A stretch of DNA of 64,000 nt from Deuterostichococcus epilithicus (taxonomy: Eukaryota; Chlorophyta; Trebouxiophyceae; Prasiolales; Stichococcaceae): the NCBI GenBank assembly GCA_033439295.1, contig JAVTLE010000014.1, positions 1,922,001 through 1,986,000 on the forward strand, written 5' to 3'. Shown here in pieces: positions 1 to 12,700 of this stretch. Below the pieces are notes generated by a model. That model had not been told where the DNA came from. It saw nothing but the letters and a program-made list of their open reading frames with translations, and did not search any database. Position numbers and translations under genes: made by a program. Numbering within the stretch: the stretch's first letter is position 1; every line of letters starts with the position of its first letter.

Positions 1-878
1 GGCATTGTGGCGGCGCATCTGGCATGTTTTCGTGAGGTGACAAAATGTCTTTTCAGCAAGCCCCTTCCTTGATGGATGTTTGCACTGCAAGGATGATCTG
101 TGGTGTGGACATGCTGCTGCATTCTGAAAGCACAATTTGCCATAGGTCGTGATCACTGACATCGACGAGTGCATGGAACGGCTGCGGGACAATGTTGCCG
201 CCAGCCTACCGCCAACGGCGCACATGGTCGAGGAGGCAGCAGCGAAGCCGGAGTCAACGGAGGGCCCAAATGGAGACGTGACCAGGTGCAACGGCGCACC
301 AAACAGAGGCTGGGACGGACGCACTGCCGTGCGGACGTGCGAGATGGACTGGCGACGGGCAGCTGACCACCTGCGACCGCCTTATGAGGTCGTTCTGGTC
401 GCCGATGTGGTGCGCATCCCGCCTCGAGCTGGCTGCCGGTTCTTGGTGACATGTAAATGTCTCAGCACACGTTCAGCACTAATTCACATATCTTCAGCCG
501 TGACAAGCCATCAGCTACCTGAAAGCAGGCCATGTGCTCCTCATGTTGCAACTATTACAATCTTGGCCGTACAACCTGCTTCCTCATGGCGCTATTCTGG
601 GCGTAACACGGTAAGGACTTTGTTGCCGGATGTGATGCACTCCTGCATTGCAGCTGTACGCCGAGGAGCTGGTGGATCCGCTGCTCTCCACGCTGCGCAG
701 CTTTTCGACGCCGCAGTCGCTGGTGGCGATTGCCATCTACGTCCGCAGCGAGGTGACGTCGGCGTTGTTCTGGAAGCGCCTGCCGGCATTCTTCTCCAGC
801 TTCGAAAAGGTGCCGGAGGAGCGTTTCGGCTCGCCGCCGCAGGCGGACGACATCGGTATATTTGTGCTGCATCATTGA
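1..878 (+). CDS. METTL21-type protein lysine methyltransferase (3' part)
   Basis: Exons 1-36 (cut by the window edge), 146-409 and 654-878; phases close and TGA is at 876-878. Joined exons read GIVAAHLACFREVVITD, the end of the SAM-binding Rossmann motif I and the acidic strand 2 of seven-beta-strand methyltransferases. Then follow a W-D strand, EVVLVADV, and YAEELVDPLLSTLRSF, the post-motif typical of the METTL21/EEF1A-lysine methyltransferase group, and the end DDIGIFVL. The family transfers methyl groups from SAM to lysines of translation factors or chaperones; the substrate here is not readable. A low-complexity insert (about residues 25-65 of the visible part) sits between strands 2 and 3. 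The N-terminus and motif I proper lie upstream of the window. A remote relative in the same methyltransferase class is the alternative. Confidence 0.8.
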
Positions 879-1240
879 CGCCTCGTGATGGCCCTTGAGA
901 CTGATGACTTGCACTGCTGTGACTCCTGCTGTTGTGACCGCCACTGACCGGGCTTTCAGTACAGAACACCGTGAAAAGTTCAGACCATTGTTGGTAATTG
1001 TCATCAAAGTTGGTATTGCTCCTTGTAAATGGTTTTTGCCCCCGTTCAGCTCAGGTACTGCCTTGTACGACAACTGTGGCCAGTCTTGTGGAGCATCAAG
1101 TTGATATCGTTCTGTACCCACTCTACATTCGTGTTTGCGAACGACAAGACAATTTGCCGTGTCTCAGGCAAGGCCGGGAATTGCACGCTGCAAATCGCCG
1201 CCACACATCCGCCAGTGCTTGTGAGCAAGTGCCTCCCAAC
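879..1240. other. Intergenic, 362 bp
   Basis: Lies between the methyltransferase stop and the start of the two-RRM gene, both on +. It would hold the 3' end of one and the promoter and 5' UTR of the other. No convincing exon or repeat was seen. Confidence 0.6.
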
Positions 1241-3889
1241 ATGAGCGGCAACGCCCAGCAGCAACGCGGCCAGAGAAAGGTGAGTATGTCTGATGCATCC
1301 TGGTAGCGCCTGGCGTGTCTTGCCGAGCGTGTATCATAGTTGACAGTTGCAAGCAATAAGCCGACCCCCTTTCGTGTTTGCCTTAGTCGCCCTTCATCGG
1401 GCGGAGGACGTCGCTGGTGGAAGATGGCAGCCCACTGCTGTACCCTCGATACACGCATGTCTCTGAGATCCTGCTGGTGAGCCAGAAGCGCATGATGCAT
1501 GTTACGGTGCACTGATGCACCTGCACAATCACAACGAGGCTCAGATTGCCGGGCTTTAAGGCTTAATCTGAATTTGCTGTTCACAGGACAAGAGCCAGGC
1601 CGCAAAGCAGGCCGCCCAGGCCCCAGCAGCATTACCCAAGCCATTTGTTGCGCGCCCGACGGCTGCGGCGCAACAGAGCGGTGCTGGCGACGGCGGCCAG
1701 CGGCCAAACGCGCAGGAGGCGCTGCTCGCTCGGGTTAGCGCCGCGCAGCGCGCCAGCGAGCAGGCACAGCAGTCGCCGGCACCGGCGGCGCTGACCGCAT
1801 CCGCACTGTCGACACCGCAGACGGAGGCGAACGGCGAGACGCCAAAGCGCAAGCCGAAAAGGGAGAAGAAAAAGAAGCGGGAGGCGGACGCTGCCGCGGC
1901 GGCTGGCGCTACTCCAGCTGTCGAAGAGCAGCAGCAGCAGAAGAAAAAGGCCAAAAAGGCCAAGCCGGCGCCGCCGAACGGCTCCAAACAGACCTCGGGT
2001 CCCAGCAACGCTGACGAGGCCGCCAGCATCCGGGCAGCGCTGGGTTTTGGCGCGGCGCCCGCCGCTGCTGCCACGCCATTGGTGGCCGCACCCGTGGCGA
2101 CGCCCGCTCCTGCGGCATTGACGGCAGCTGGCAGCGCGTTCACGTTTGGGTTTGGCTTCCAGCCCTCGGCGGCTGCAGCGGCCGGCGACACCAGCTCCAG
2201 CGACGAGGACACCGACGACGAGCCAACTCCTGCTGTAGCCGCAGCGCCGATTTTTCATCCACAGCCGCCCAACCTTGCCGTCGACGAGCAGCCGCGGCCG
2301 GCCGCAGCGTCGCGGCCCGTGCCCATGCCTGCCGCCGCCCCGCCGGTGCAGCCGCCGTCCACGCCCGCAGAGCCAGGACAGGGTTATGTCGACCGCAGGT
2401 GAGCTGGCAGCAGTCGCCACAGCAATGACTTATGCGGTGGACTCCCCTCCTGTTTTTGAGTGCCACCGCGCGGTCGAACGCTGCTTCTACAGCTGGAAGC
2501 AGTTGCTGTTCCGGTGCCGGGACGCGGTGCTCCTCCACCACCTTGCATGTGCCGATGCCTCCCGCCGGGAAGATGCCTCACTCTCTTGGCCAACAGACAT
2601 GGGGACTTCCATCCGCCAGGTCTGCAGCGCTGCCGGCCTGCCGCGGCTCTTCTGCTTCCACACCGCCCTGAGCCGTCCTGATGCATCGTGGGGTGTGAAC
2701 CCTGTCCCCGCGTGCGCGCAGGGTGTTTGTGGGCGGCATGCCGTTCAGCATGGAGGAGGACGATGTCCGCGAGTACTGGTCCTACTGCGGCGCCATCGAG
2801 AGCCTGGACCTGATGCGCTTCCCGGACACCGGGCGCTTCAAGGGCATGGCCTTCATCACCTTTGTCGACGAGGCGGCATACCAGCAGGCGCTCACCTGCG
2901 ACGGCAGCGAGCTGGACGGCCAGACGCTGCGGGTGCGCACTGAAGGAGGAGCCTCCCATCAGCGCTCTTTGTCAGCCATTTTCGACTGCTCGCACGAACT
3001 GCCTGCGTCAGCGAGCTGGACGGCCAGACGCTGCGGATGTGTCTGGGAATGATAACCAGAACCCCCCTGCGGCTCCCTGCAGAACTCTTCTGCACTCTGC
3101 ACGAGGCGGTGGTCCACAGCTGCCATGCAGCGTGCTGCCAAGTGGCCTTTCCTCTCAGTGAGGGTCACGGCACGGAGCGTGCAGACTTGGCAAGGCGACA
3201 GGCAGCTGGCTGACCCGCCTCAGCATGCGCAGGTGGACCGGTGCAAGGCGCCGCGCGTCAAGAAGGAGGCTGCGGCCCCGCAGTCGCACCCCACTGCCAC
3301 ACCTGAGAAGGTGACCAGCTGCAAATCTTTTGCGGCTTGGGTGACGCATATGTGTGCCTAACTATTTCAATTAAGCATTCAGTGCTCCCGAGCATGAACT
3401 ACCATGGATCAGGCGAAGTGGCACATGCAGGTGCCGGGCTACTACGTCGCATATGTGGGCAACATCGCATTTGAGGCGGAGGTGTCAGAGCTGCGGGAGG
3501 TGTTCGCGGACTGTGGCGTGACTCAGGTGCAGTTCGTCCACCTCGAGCCCAGGGTCCATGCGCCCTGGCCGACATCCTTGCCTTGATGGACCCGCATGCA
3601 GCCGGTGTTGTTCGAGACTCTTGCACGCTTTGAGGATCCTCTCAGCACTGCACCCTGCTGTTCTGTGCTGCCTGTGGCATGTTAAACGTGGCTGCCTGGT
3701 CTGAGTTCAAGCTGTGCACTCCCGGTGCAGGTGCGGTTGCACACGGACAAGGCCACCGGGCGTTCGAAGGGCTATGCACATGTGCACTTCCCGGACGAGC
3801 CGTCTTTGGACAGGGCCGTCAGCAAGAACGGCGTTGAGCTGCATGGTCGTAACCTGAAGGTCGGCTATGCCCAGAGGAAAAAGGTGTAG
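1241..3889 (+). CDS. Two-RRM nucleolin/PHIP1-like RNA-binding protein
   Basis: Exons 1241-1279, 1387-1476, 1587-2398, 2722-2932, 3233-3310, 3431-3526 and 3731-3889; 494 aa with phases closed. The N-terminal ~300 aa are Ala/Gln/Lys-rich with basic KKKK-type stretches and an acidic SSSDEDTDDE patch, as in nucleolin and GAR2-type proteins. RRM1 reads RVFVGGMPFSMEEDDV (RNP2) and GRFKGMAFITFV (RNP1). RRM2 reads YVAYVGNIAFEAEV (RNP2) and GRSKGYAHVHFPD (RNP1). The RRM pair with MRFPDTG and HTDKATG also recalls plant PHIP1. A role in nucleolar or ribosomal RNA biogenesis is inferred from this architecture. The start MSGNAQQQRGQRK is the first Met of an exon ending at a clean GTGAGT donor. The intron after RRM1 contains a perfect 28-nt copy of the exon end (see findings). 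Confidence 0.82.
3009..3036 (+). repeat. Intronic copy of an exon 3' end
   Basis: These 28 nt match 2905-2932, the last 28 nt of the RRM1 exon, perfectly. The copy lies 104 bp downstream inside the intron. The real exon is followed by GTGCGC; the copy is followed by ATGTGT, so it has no donor. Confidence 0.9.
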
Positions 3890-4110
3890 GGGCTAGGGCG
3901 ACTGCGATCACACCCATTGCCTCCATCGTTTGTTCCATTCAGCGCATGAGGCGTTTCTGATGAGTCCATCAGGCAAGCTTGGCGTCAAACAACGCCAGAC
4001 CATCCCCGTAATCAGAGGTCGAAACAACGCCCTGCGATGCTGATCACAAGCCAAAGTGAATGAACTACAGTGCTGCACGGCAGCGTCGAGAGGGACCGCA
4101 GGATGATGCG

Positions 4111-6242
4111 TCAGGTCGCTGCGGCCGCAGGCCCCGACGGCTGCTGCCGGCCCCCTTTGCCTGCTGCTGCTGCTGTGCTGCTGCGCTCCCGCTCGATCTG
4201 CAGGCTGAGGTCCAGGAAAGCGTCCCGGTTGACGTACGGGTAGTCGGCCAGCCAGAGGCTGGACTCGGGGAGGTACGCCTCCTTGAGCGCCTTGAACCCC
4301 TCGAAGCCCGGCTGGCCGGCCACCACCAGCACTTCCACCGGCTCTCCCACCCGGATCTCCTCGTACCTGGCATATTGCACCAGGGTTTTCATTCCAAAGG
4401 TCCGGTCCCTTCCGATGCACGGCTGACCAAGCTTGACGGCTTTGGAAGGGGTTGCATTGCCAAGGCAGCACATCACAAGGTCGGCCTGGCCCTCGCATTC
4501 ATGACAGCAGCACACGACGGCCATGATGTGATGCTGCTTTGCTTCTCACCGTGTGCTGAAGGGCACAGAGATCTCGGTGCGCGCGCCGCTGTCGTCGCCG
4601 GCGAGCAGGTGCAGGTACGGTTGGAAGGCCTGCCGCGGCGGCCGCTCGCCCTGGGTGGGCTCGCTGAAGCGCGGCATGCGTCGCCCCTGTACCTCCACCC
4701 GCAGCGCCGTCGTGCGCCACAGCCCGATGTACCTGCACGGCGCTGTCGCCCTTTGTTACGCAGCTGCTGAGGCAGCGCATTGTGCACCGCAGTGCTGTGG
4801 TCGCCGTTTCCATGACCAGGGGCCACAGACGCTTGGAGCATGCAGTGACACGCACCACCCATGAACGATCCCCCCTCGTCCCCCGAGCTAGTGCCGTCTG
4901 ATCTGCGGCGCAGTCAGCCAGGCTGCCAGCTTTCCTGAACGCCCTGCAACTCTGCATGCAGAGTGGATGAAATCGGCGGTGAGACGAGGCTCGCCTGTAC
5001 TGCGACAGCAGCGAGCGGTTTTTGTTAGCGGCCTGGACCCAGGGCCACCAGAAGGGGAAGGTGACGGCGCCAGCGGACAGCAGCGCGGCCTTTGATGATG
5101 CGAGCAGCGTGACCACCGCGGCGCCCGCCCACCGCTGCACCGCCTGTGCCGGGTCGCCTTTGAAGTACGCCACCTGCTCCGCAAACGGCGCGATGCGCAG
5201 CATTGCATCCTGCGGGCAATTCGCGGGTGTGTTTGCCGAGGTTCTCGGCAGGTCGTAGATCAGAAGAAGAATGAATGTGCATGGCTGTCTGTGGGTGTGG
5301 TCGCACAGTGGATGCTGGAGGTTGAAGATGAGGGGCTGGCAAGAAGGCTGAACATGCACTGGTCTGTGTAGCATGATGAGTGCACACAGCTCCGGACAGG
5401 CAGCGTGGCTGCGCCGGTGTTTACCCGCTCTTCAGGCGTCAGCGCAGTGATATCGGGGGCATCGCCGTCTGCATCGTCCCATCCATCCTCTGTGGGAGCC
5501 GCAGCGCCCTCAGCAGGCTGTGCGGCTGCGGCGCCGTCGGCCCGCGCGGCACCTGCGTCACTGGGCGTTGGCCGTCTGAAGCGTTCGCCCCAACCGCGGC
5601 CGGCGCCTGGTGCTGCCTGCTGCTGGAACTGCGAGCCGCGACCGCCGCCGCTGGCACTGCCCCAGTCGTCCCACCACTGTTCGTCCGCTGGGTTCCTGGC
5701 CCCATTTGCGGAGGCACTACGCAGGGCGGCAGCATTCTGGGCCGCTGCCGTCTGCTCCGCCGCTGCTCCGGCATCGAACGTGCTGCTGGGTTGCGCCGAG
5801 GTTGGCTGAGGTGGCTGTGCGCCATTTTGTAGCAATGCTGAGGCGCCACGCTGGACCTCCTCCTCTTCGTCCCCATTGTCCATGAGCGCCCGCATCCGCC
5901 GCGCCCTGCTGTCGTCTGCATACGTTGCGAACACGTGTTTTGGGCTTGGAAGAATCAGGTTCCGAAACGGGAGGGCACGTTGCGGTCCAAGCTGCAAGCT
6001 GCAGCTTGGTGCGGGCCGCTGATGCGTGTCGGAGCGTTTCGGAACGAGAACCAAATGATCTCGTGGCTGCCACCTGACACCGACTGAGCAGCGGAGTGAT
6101 CACGAGATGCACCTGAATCACTCCTGGCCGTGGCTGGTGCTGCTGTCGGTCGTAGCGGACGCCGCTGTTGCAGCGACTGCGGCCCAAGCCTTGGTGTCGC
6201 ACCTAGATGCGCAGCGTTTTGAAGCATAGCAGACAGTTCCAT
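4111..6242 (-). CDS. Predicted plastid-targeted membrane protein, conserved in the green lineage, function unknown
   Basis: Exons in gene order: 6242-6113, 5915-5425, 5209-4995, 4732-4550, 4366-4111; 424 aa with all phases closed. The first exon (from MELSAMLQNAAHLGATPRLG) is Arg/Ser/Ala-rich without acidic residues, like a chloroplast transit peptide. A disordered acidic/Gly-rich stretch follows (about 45-205). Next is a conserved-looking core with a hydrophobic segment ending FPFWWPWVQAA, then YIGLWRTTALRVEV, RYEEIRVGEPVEVLVV and YLPESSLWLADYPYVNR. I recall similar sequences in plants but know no function. The third intron most likely starts with GC at 4994 (GCGAGC); a GT at 4985-4984 is also in phase. 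It is divergent from SMC1 with 489 bp between starts. Confidence 0.7.
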
Positions 6243-6731
6243 ACCGAACAACTCGAGATTCAAGATCACTTGTTCGACATCGCTGGTCAACTTGTGGCAT
6301 GAATGATTTCTGGTTTCGAGGTATGCAAGGCAGCAGGAAGCAGAGGAAGTACCGTTGTGCTTTGTATGCTGTGCGGATCTTGTTGCTGGTGAGTGTGATG
6401 TTTCGCCTCGCATCGGTTGCATAACAGTGCGACGGCAACGCAAAGCAGCTGACGCTCTCGCTGGCCTCGTGCAGCGCTGTGACCAGCGTGCCCGTGCCTT
6501 TCGAATTTGAACGGATTAGGCGTTCTTCTCGCCTGAAATCTTGAGCACGGGACTTGCAGCTGACAAGCGAATACCGTATCGCCACTGAGCTGTTTCTGCG
6601 ACACCTAAGTTGTTCATCCGCGACGGCAGTCGCTAGCCGGGCTTTACGGACCGAGGCGCTGACAGCAACAGGCAGCGGCCTGCTGCGCTCCATGTCCGTG
6701 TGAAGCCGCCCGGCAGCCCGGTCCGGCCAGC
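6243..6731. promoter_or_regulatory. Divergent promoter region between the plastid protein gene and SMC1
   Basis: 489 bp separate the two ATGs, on opposite strands. It must hold both promoters and 5' UTRs. The minus-strand ORFs here have no support as exons, and no specific element is recognised. Confidence 0.5.
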
Positions 6732-9700
6732 ATGGTGGGCATTCGCCAGCAGGCGCCCGGCCGCATCGAGCGGATCGAGGTCGAGGACTTCAAGAGCTAC
6801 CGCGGGCGGCAGGTCATCGGGCCCTTTTCCAACTTCACCGCGGTCATCGGCCCCAATGGCTCCGGGAAGTCCAACCTCATGGACGCCATCAGCTTCGTGC
6901 TGGGCGTGCGCACAACGCACCTGCGCGGTTCCCTCAAGGAGCTGCTGTACAAGGGCGGCCGCGACGATGCCGCCGCGGCACCCACCCGCTGCATGGTCAA
7001 GCTCGTCTACGTGACAGGCGAGTGTGGCCCATCGGCGCTCTCCAACAGAACGCAGAAATGACGCTGACAGGGGAACTCATGACCCGGAGTGGCATTCATG
7101 GGTCCGTGAAGTCTTGGCTGGCCGTGTTGCCCAATGCCAACTGATGCCTGTGCATGTTTCTGGGAAAAAACTGGGCAACTGCAACTGAAGCTTGTCTCTG
7201 TTGTCACGGACCAGGCGACGGCGAGGAGCTGCACTTCACGCGCAGCATTGTGCCGTCCAGCTCGGCGGAGACCAGCTTCCAGAGCCAGTACAAGATCGAC
7301 AACCGGACGGTCACCTGGGACGCTTACAATGTCAAGCTGAAGTCATTCGGCATCCTGGTCAAGGCCCGAAACTTTCTGGTCTTCCAGGTGCGACACCGTG
7401 CTGACCGGATCTTTCGCTCCCCACGTCGCTCAGGACATGCGCCTCTCGCATGTCCGAGTCTTCGCCTGCTGCATGTGGGGCAACGCACGAAAGCAGCAGT
7501 CCCGTGCCAGTTCTGAGCAGCGCGACCCCATTTTCAGCGCGTCGCTGCCTGGCGCAGGGCGACATTGAGTCGGTGGCGGCGATGGACCCCAGGGGCCTGA
7601 CGGCGATGTTTGAGGCGGTGTCGGGGAGCGAGGGCCTGCGGCGGGAGTACGAGGAGGCGCAGGCGGCGATGACGCAGGCGGAGGAGCGCGCAGCGCTGCT
7701 ATCGGGCCGCCGCAAGCTGCTGAACCAGGAGAAGAAGCAGAAGAAGGAGCAGAAGCTGGAGGCGGAGACCCATGTGCAGCTGCAGGAGCAGCTGGTGCGT
7801 GTTGCGTGAGCCTCCTGCAAGTCGCCGCGGCGCAGCATTTGTCACATGCAGGGTGCACTGCCCTCGAGTCCAACCCCGGCAACGGCTTGCAGAAGCAGTC
7901 CGCCGGCAGCGGGGCCGGCGCTGCGGCCGAGACATCTGGGTGCCCACGAAGTCCGTCGCGCCTCGATAGAAGGCTGCGCAGCCATCTGTTTCCGGCTGCT
8001 GCTCCCCTGCAGGAGGACCTGAAGGTGGGGCACTACCTGTGGCAGCTGTACCACATCGACCAGGATGCAAAGGCCAAGCGCGCCGAGTGCTCGGGCGAGG
8101 TCGCCGATGCGGACCGCCTGGCGCAGGCGCACGCCGCTGCCGAGGCCAAGGTACAGCCCCTGTCGAAGGAGGAAATGGCCAGACGAGACCAACACGTGGC
8201 TGCAGACGCACACATCGATTTCTATTACACAATATGTCTCCCAGGGCGTGCCTGCATGTGTGCACCAGCGCTGGGGGGTGACCTTCGCAGCGCCTGCCAA
8301 CGTCTGCAGGTCAAGGCCAAGCGCGCAGAGCAGGCGGGCTTCGTCAAGGAGCGCATGCTGCTGGAGCGCAAGATAGCGAAGAAGAGGGCACAGGTCGACA
8401 AGAAGGTGCCGCCTTGCCGTGCTGTTGATGGCAACCACTACAATTATTGGCCGTTCTGCAGCAGCGTTTGAGCTGCGATGTCACAGCGAGTCAGTGTCTG
8501 GCAGTCACGCCTGGTTCGTCTGGGCATCATGTCTTCTGACAATGAATGCATAGGTTGTTCCTTGTTTACTCGGCGGTCAAGAGGCAGCCTAACGCGTCGT
8601 GGGTGCCCTGCTGCGGTGCAGAACCCGCAGAACGTGACGGTGAAGGAGGAGATCGCGCGGCTGGGCAAGCGGCTCAAGGTGGCGGAGCGGGAGCTAGATG
8701 AGAAACGAAAGGCGGCGATCGCGCGGGAGGAGAAGGTCGCTCGCCTGGAGGACGACCTGGAGAAGATCAAAGCGGGTGGGACGCTACAGGAAACCTTTGC
8801 ATTTCCGTTCACCTTGCGGAACTGCAGGACTGAACAAATTGGTCGGCTTGTCTGGACATTCCGTGGGAGGGGAGGGGGCCGGAGGGTGAGGGAGACACAT
8901 GCAGCTCCTTCGCCTGTGCGCCTCAGGCCAGGCATGCTGCCCCGCCGCCGCAAGTACAATGCCGAGCACGATCCTCGGCCGCGGTCTGCAGGCGGATGAG
9001 GCAGATGGCGGCCTGTGGACAAGATTAGGTTCTGTTGTCACATTGGCTGAAATCTGCGCCTGCCGCCCCTGCAATTCGCAGCGCAGGAGCAACTGGAGGA
9101 GGACCTGGCAGCAGAGGAAGCAGATGGCAGCCTGACGCTGGACCAGGGGCGGCTGAACCGCTACTCCGCGCTCAAGGAGGAGGCCGGCGCCCGCACCTGC
9201 AAGCTCGCGCAGGACCGCGACACGTCGACCGCGCGGCTGCAGGCGCGTGCCGGCCGCCCCGCACCCTTGCTCCAAGCTTCCTCGCTCGCTCGATCGATCG
9301 CCTCTGTTGCGCGTGAGCCGCGTACCGAGGCTGGCGCGAGGCTCCCGCCTTCCCGGGGGGCCAGTGCCGGCACAAGGCATGAGGGCGCAGTCAGTGTGCG
9401 CATGTGGGCATGAAGTCCAGGGCGCAGGCAGTTGACGGCACCCAGTGTTCACGAATGCCCGTGGCCTCGCAGGCGGACCAGGAGGCGCTGCGCACGGTGG
9501 AGGACACCATTGCCTCCATCACCAGCCGCCTGGAGCAGCTTGGTGCGCCAGCTTCCATGGACCGCCCTCCGTCTGCGCTCCCGCAGTGCCGCCCAGTTTA
9601 TGTTTTGACAGAACTGCCCATTCGAGGAGTGCGCTGCACCCAGCGCCAGCTGCCATGTACAGACTCATGCACCACCGGGACGGGCCGCGCGTGCAGAGGC

Positions 9701-12700
9701 GGCCAAGGCAGAGGCGCTGCATCACGAGGAGGAGCTGAAGGCGAAGGCCGAGGACGTCAAGGGCACCCTGGAGCAGCGCAGGGCCGAGCGCAAGGAGGCC
9801 GCCGCCAAGAACCGCCAGGCTGGGTGCGCGCACCCCTCCTCTTGCGGCAGCTCCTTCCAACCTCGGTTCGCCTCGTGGATTACAGGTCTCACGTGCACTA
9901 AAGGCTGGCTCGACACGTAGCTGCTCCTTGGCTGGCAACCACTGCCGCGGCGGGTGATTTTCCGCTCCATGTCTGGGCACGATAGGGCGCAGCGGGAGTT
10001 CCTGGCGAGCAAGCTGGAGGAGGTGGAGGGGCGGCTGAAGGAGGCCAAGGCGGACCGGCGGGAGAGCGAGCGCGACCGCAAGATGCGCGACGCGCTCGTC
10101 AAGATGAAGGAGCTGTTCCCAGGCGCGCTCCCGCGCAGCTGCAAAGGCAGCACATGCGACACCTGAACCGAGCAGACTTCAGGCAGCCTGATGCGACCTC
10201 TCGGCGCTCGCACCAACAGCGTCCGCTGTGTCGGCCCCGAGCTTGGCACACTCGAAGCTGGTGTGTCTCGGCAGCGCCTGACCCCCGCTGGGCGCCCCGC
10301 TGCAGGCGTGCACGGGCGCGTGACGGAGCTGGCGAGCGCGACGAGCGGCAAGTACAACATCGCGCTTGCGGTGCTGCTGGGCCGCGACATGGATTCTGTG
10401 ATCGTGGACTCGGAGGCCATCGCCAAGGACTGCATCAAGTTCCTGAAGGACACGCATGTGCCGCCCATGACCTTCTACCCGCTGCCCACCATCAGGGTGC
10501 GCACTCTGAACTGCGGGCGCAGCAGGCGCTTTGTGAGAACATGCAGACCCCGAGAAAGCTGCAGAAAGTCGCTGGAGCAATGTTCCGACACCGGCATGAG
10601 AACAGCCGTCCGCTCTCAGGCGCTGCTGGTTCGAAGAAGACGCTGCCGGCAGCGCACTTGCAGTTGCGGACAGCGTCTCGTGGGATGGTGACACAACAAC
10701 TGCTTACTTGCAGGCCAAGCCGGTGAACGAGCGGCTGCGGCAGATCGGAGGCACCGCCAAGTTGGTGCTGGACGTCCTGAGCTACGATGCCGCCTACGAG
10801 CGCGCCTTCCTGAGCATCTGCGGGCGCGCCTCTTGTGCTGCTCGAATCAACCTCAAGCTGCAGTCCTCTTCCGACCTGTGACTGACAACCCGTCATCCTG
10901 CGCGGCCTGCTTGAACTGATCCAAGCATGGGCGCGGCGTCACTTCTCGTCTCGCATCCGTGCCTGTTGCGCGCCGCATGCCCTGCTGAGCTTGCCGAGGT
11001 CTGGTGACGCCCTGCCACGCGCCGTGCGCCGCAGGAACACGCTGGTGTGCGACACCCAGGAGGAGGCCAAGCGGCTGGCGTTCGGCACGGAGCGGCACAA
11101 GGTGGTCACCCTGGACGGCACGCTCATCAACCGCGCGGGCGTCATGACCGGGGGACTGTCCCGCAACCTGGAGTCGCGCGCCCAGCGCTGGGACGAGAAG
11201 GTCACCGGCAGCCTTAAGGAGGTGACAACATCCGCCGCCCGCCTGCCGCATCACCGCTGCTGCCGCTTGACCCATCTCTCCCATCCCCTGCTGGTGCCGT
11301 TGCAGCCTCCGCAGCTGCCGCCGCCGCTGCCGATCATCCTTCTGCCGCCCACCATGCTGCTGATGACGACCAGCAGCTGGCTGGCTGCTGCCACTGCACG
11401 GCCTGCAGTTGGCAGCTGGTGACCTTGACGCAGCTCTCGGCGCATTCGCTGCGCCTGCCTCTGCAATGTCCATCGTCAGCATGGCGCCAATGGGCTCCGG
11501 GCATGTGCGGCCCTGCAGCTTGTTGTCCATTGGGCTCCCTGCCGCTGGTCGCAGCTGAAGACCGCATCAGTCAAACACTCAGAAGCAGGCACGGATGGCG
11601 GGCCGAGCCGTCATCCCAAGCCGCAGGCCCCACACTGCCCCAGCCTCGCTCACCCTGCCTGACACCTTGCGTCCCTGCCGCAAACCGAGCGTACCAAGTA
11701 TGTGCGGGCGAGGGCCCCTCAAGTTCAGCGACACCCTGGCCCCAACAAATCCCGCCCTCCAAAGCCCCGGCCCCTGCTGCACAGGAGCGCGCCAAGTATG
11801 TGCGGGAGCTGGGCGACCTGCCACCGGAGCGCGAGGCGAGTCAGGCGGAGCAGCGCCTGGGCGGCGACATCGCGGGCCTGGAGCGGCAGGTGGACTACCT
11901 GGCCTCGGACCTGGTCGCCACGCGCGAGCGCGCTGCCAGGCTGGACGCCGAGGCTGCCGCTCTGCGCAAGGTGTGCGCTGCCACGGGTCTGGGTGTTCTG
12001 CCTGGCAGCTGCTGGCCCCAGACCCCCAGTGCTGGACAGGCCGGCTGCCAGGCATGCTGCCGGAGGTCGAGCTCACTGGGGCAGCTCTGACTGCAGCTGC
12101 GCCCGGATCGGCCGCGGCGGGCTTGTGCTTGCCTGCACCGATCCGGCGACTCTGTCAGACCACGCTGGTCCACGGCACGACCGTCCGAGAACGCACTGGA
12201 TGCAGGAGCGGGAGAAGCAGGCGCCGGGCGCTGAGAAGCTGCGCAAGACTGTGGCGGATCGCACCGCACGCATCGCCACGCTGCAGCAGCGCATCAACGA
12301 GGTCAAGGACCGCATCTTTGCGCCCTTCAGCCAGCAGGTCGGCGTCGCCAACATCCGCGAGTACGAGACGCACTACCTGCAGGCCGCTGAGCAGGCGGCG
12401 CTGCAGCGCAACAAGCTCAAGATGCAGGCGCGCGCTCCCGTGCATGCTGCGCCGCAACCCGGCTTTATGGTCGCGCGTCTCCTGGGAAAGCCGCTCATCT
12501 CGGGCCGCTGGCTGCGTGCACAGCTTGAAACATTGTGCAGCCCAGCCGGCCGGCCGGCCGGCCGTGTCACTTCACGCATGCACAGCTTCTGGACTTTGTG
12601 CACAGCACATACAAACGGTGACGGAACGGCAGTGGTCCCTCGTCCCAGTGGCGCTGATGATCTGGGAGGCACCGTACAGGCGGCCAAGAGCACCAGCCAG

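Noticed and set aside
1632-2420. 262-codon minus-strand ORF opposite the Ala-rich exon
   Set aside because: Arg/Gly/Leu-rich antisense translation with no family signal.
2275-2943. 222-codon ORF overlapping the two-RRM gene
   Set aside because: Wrong frame relative to the RRM exons; Pro/Arg-rich shadow of GC-rich sequence.
6118-6693. 191-codon minus-strand ORF as an alternative first exon of the plastid protein gene
   Set aside because: Its reading frame does not join the exon at 5915, whereas 6242-6113 joins in phase and encodes a transit-like peptide.
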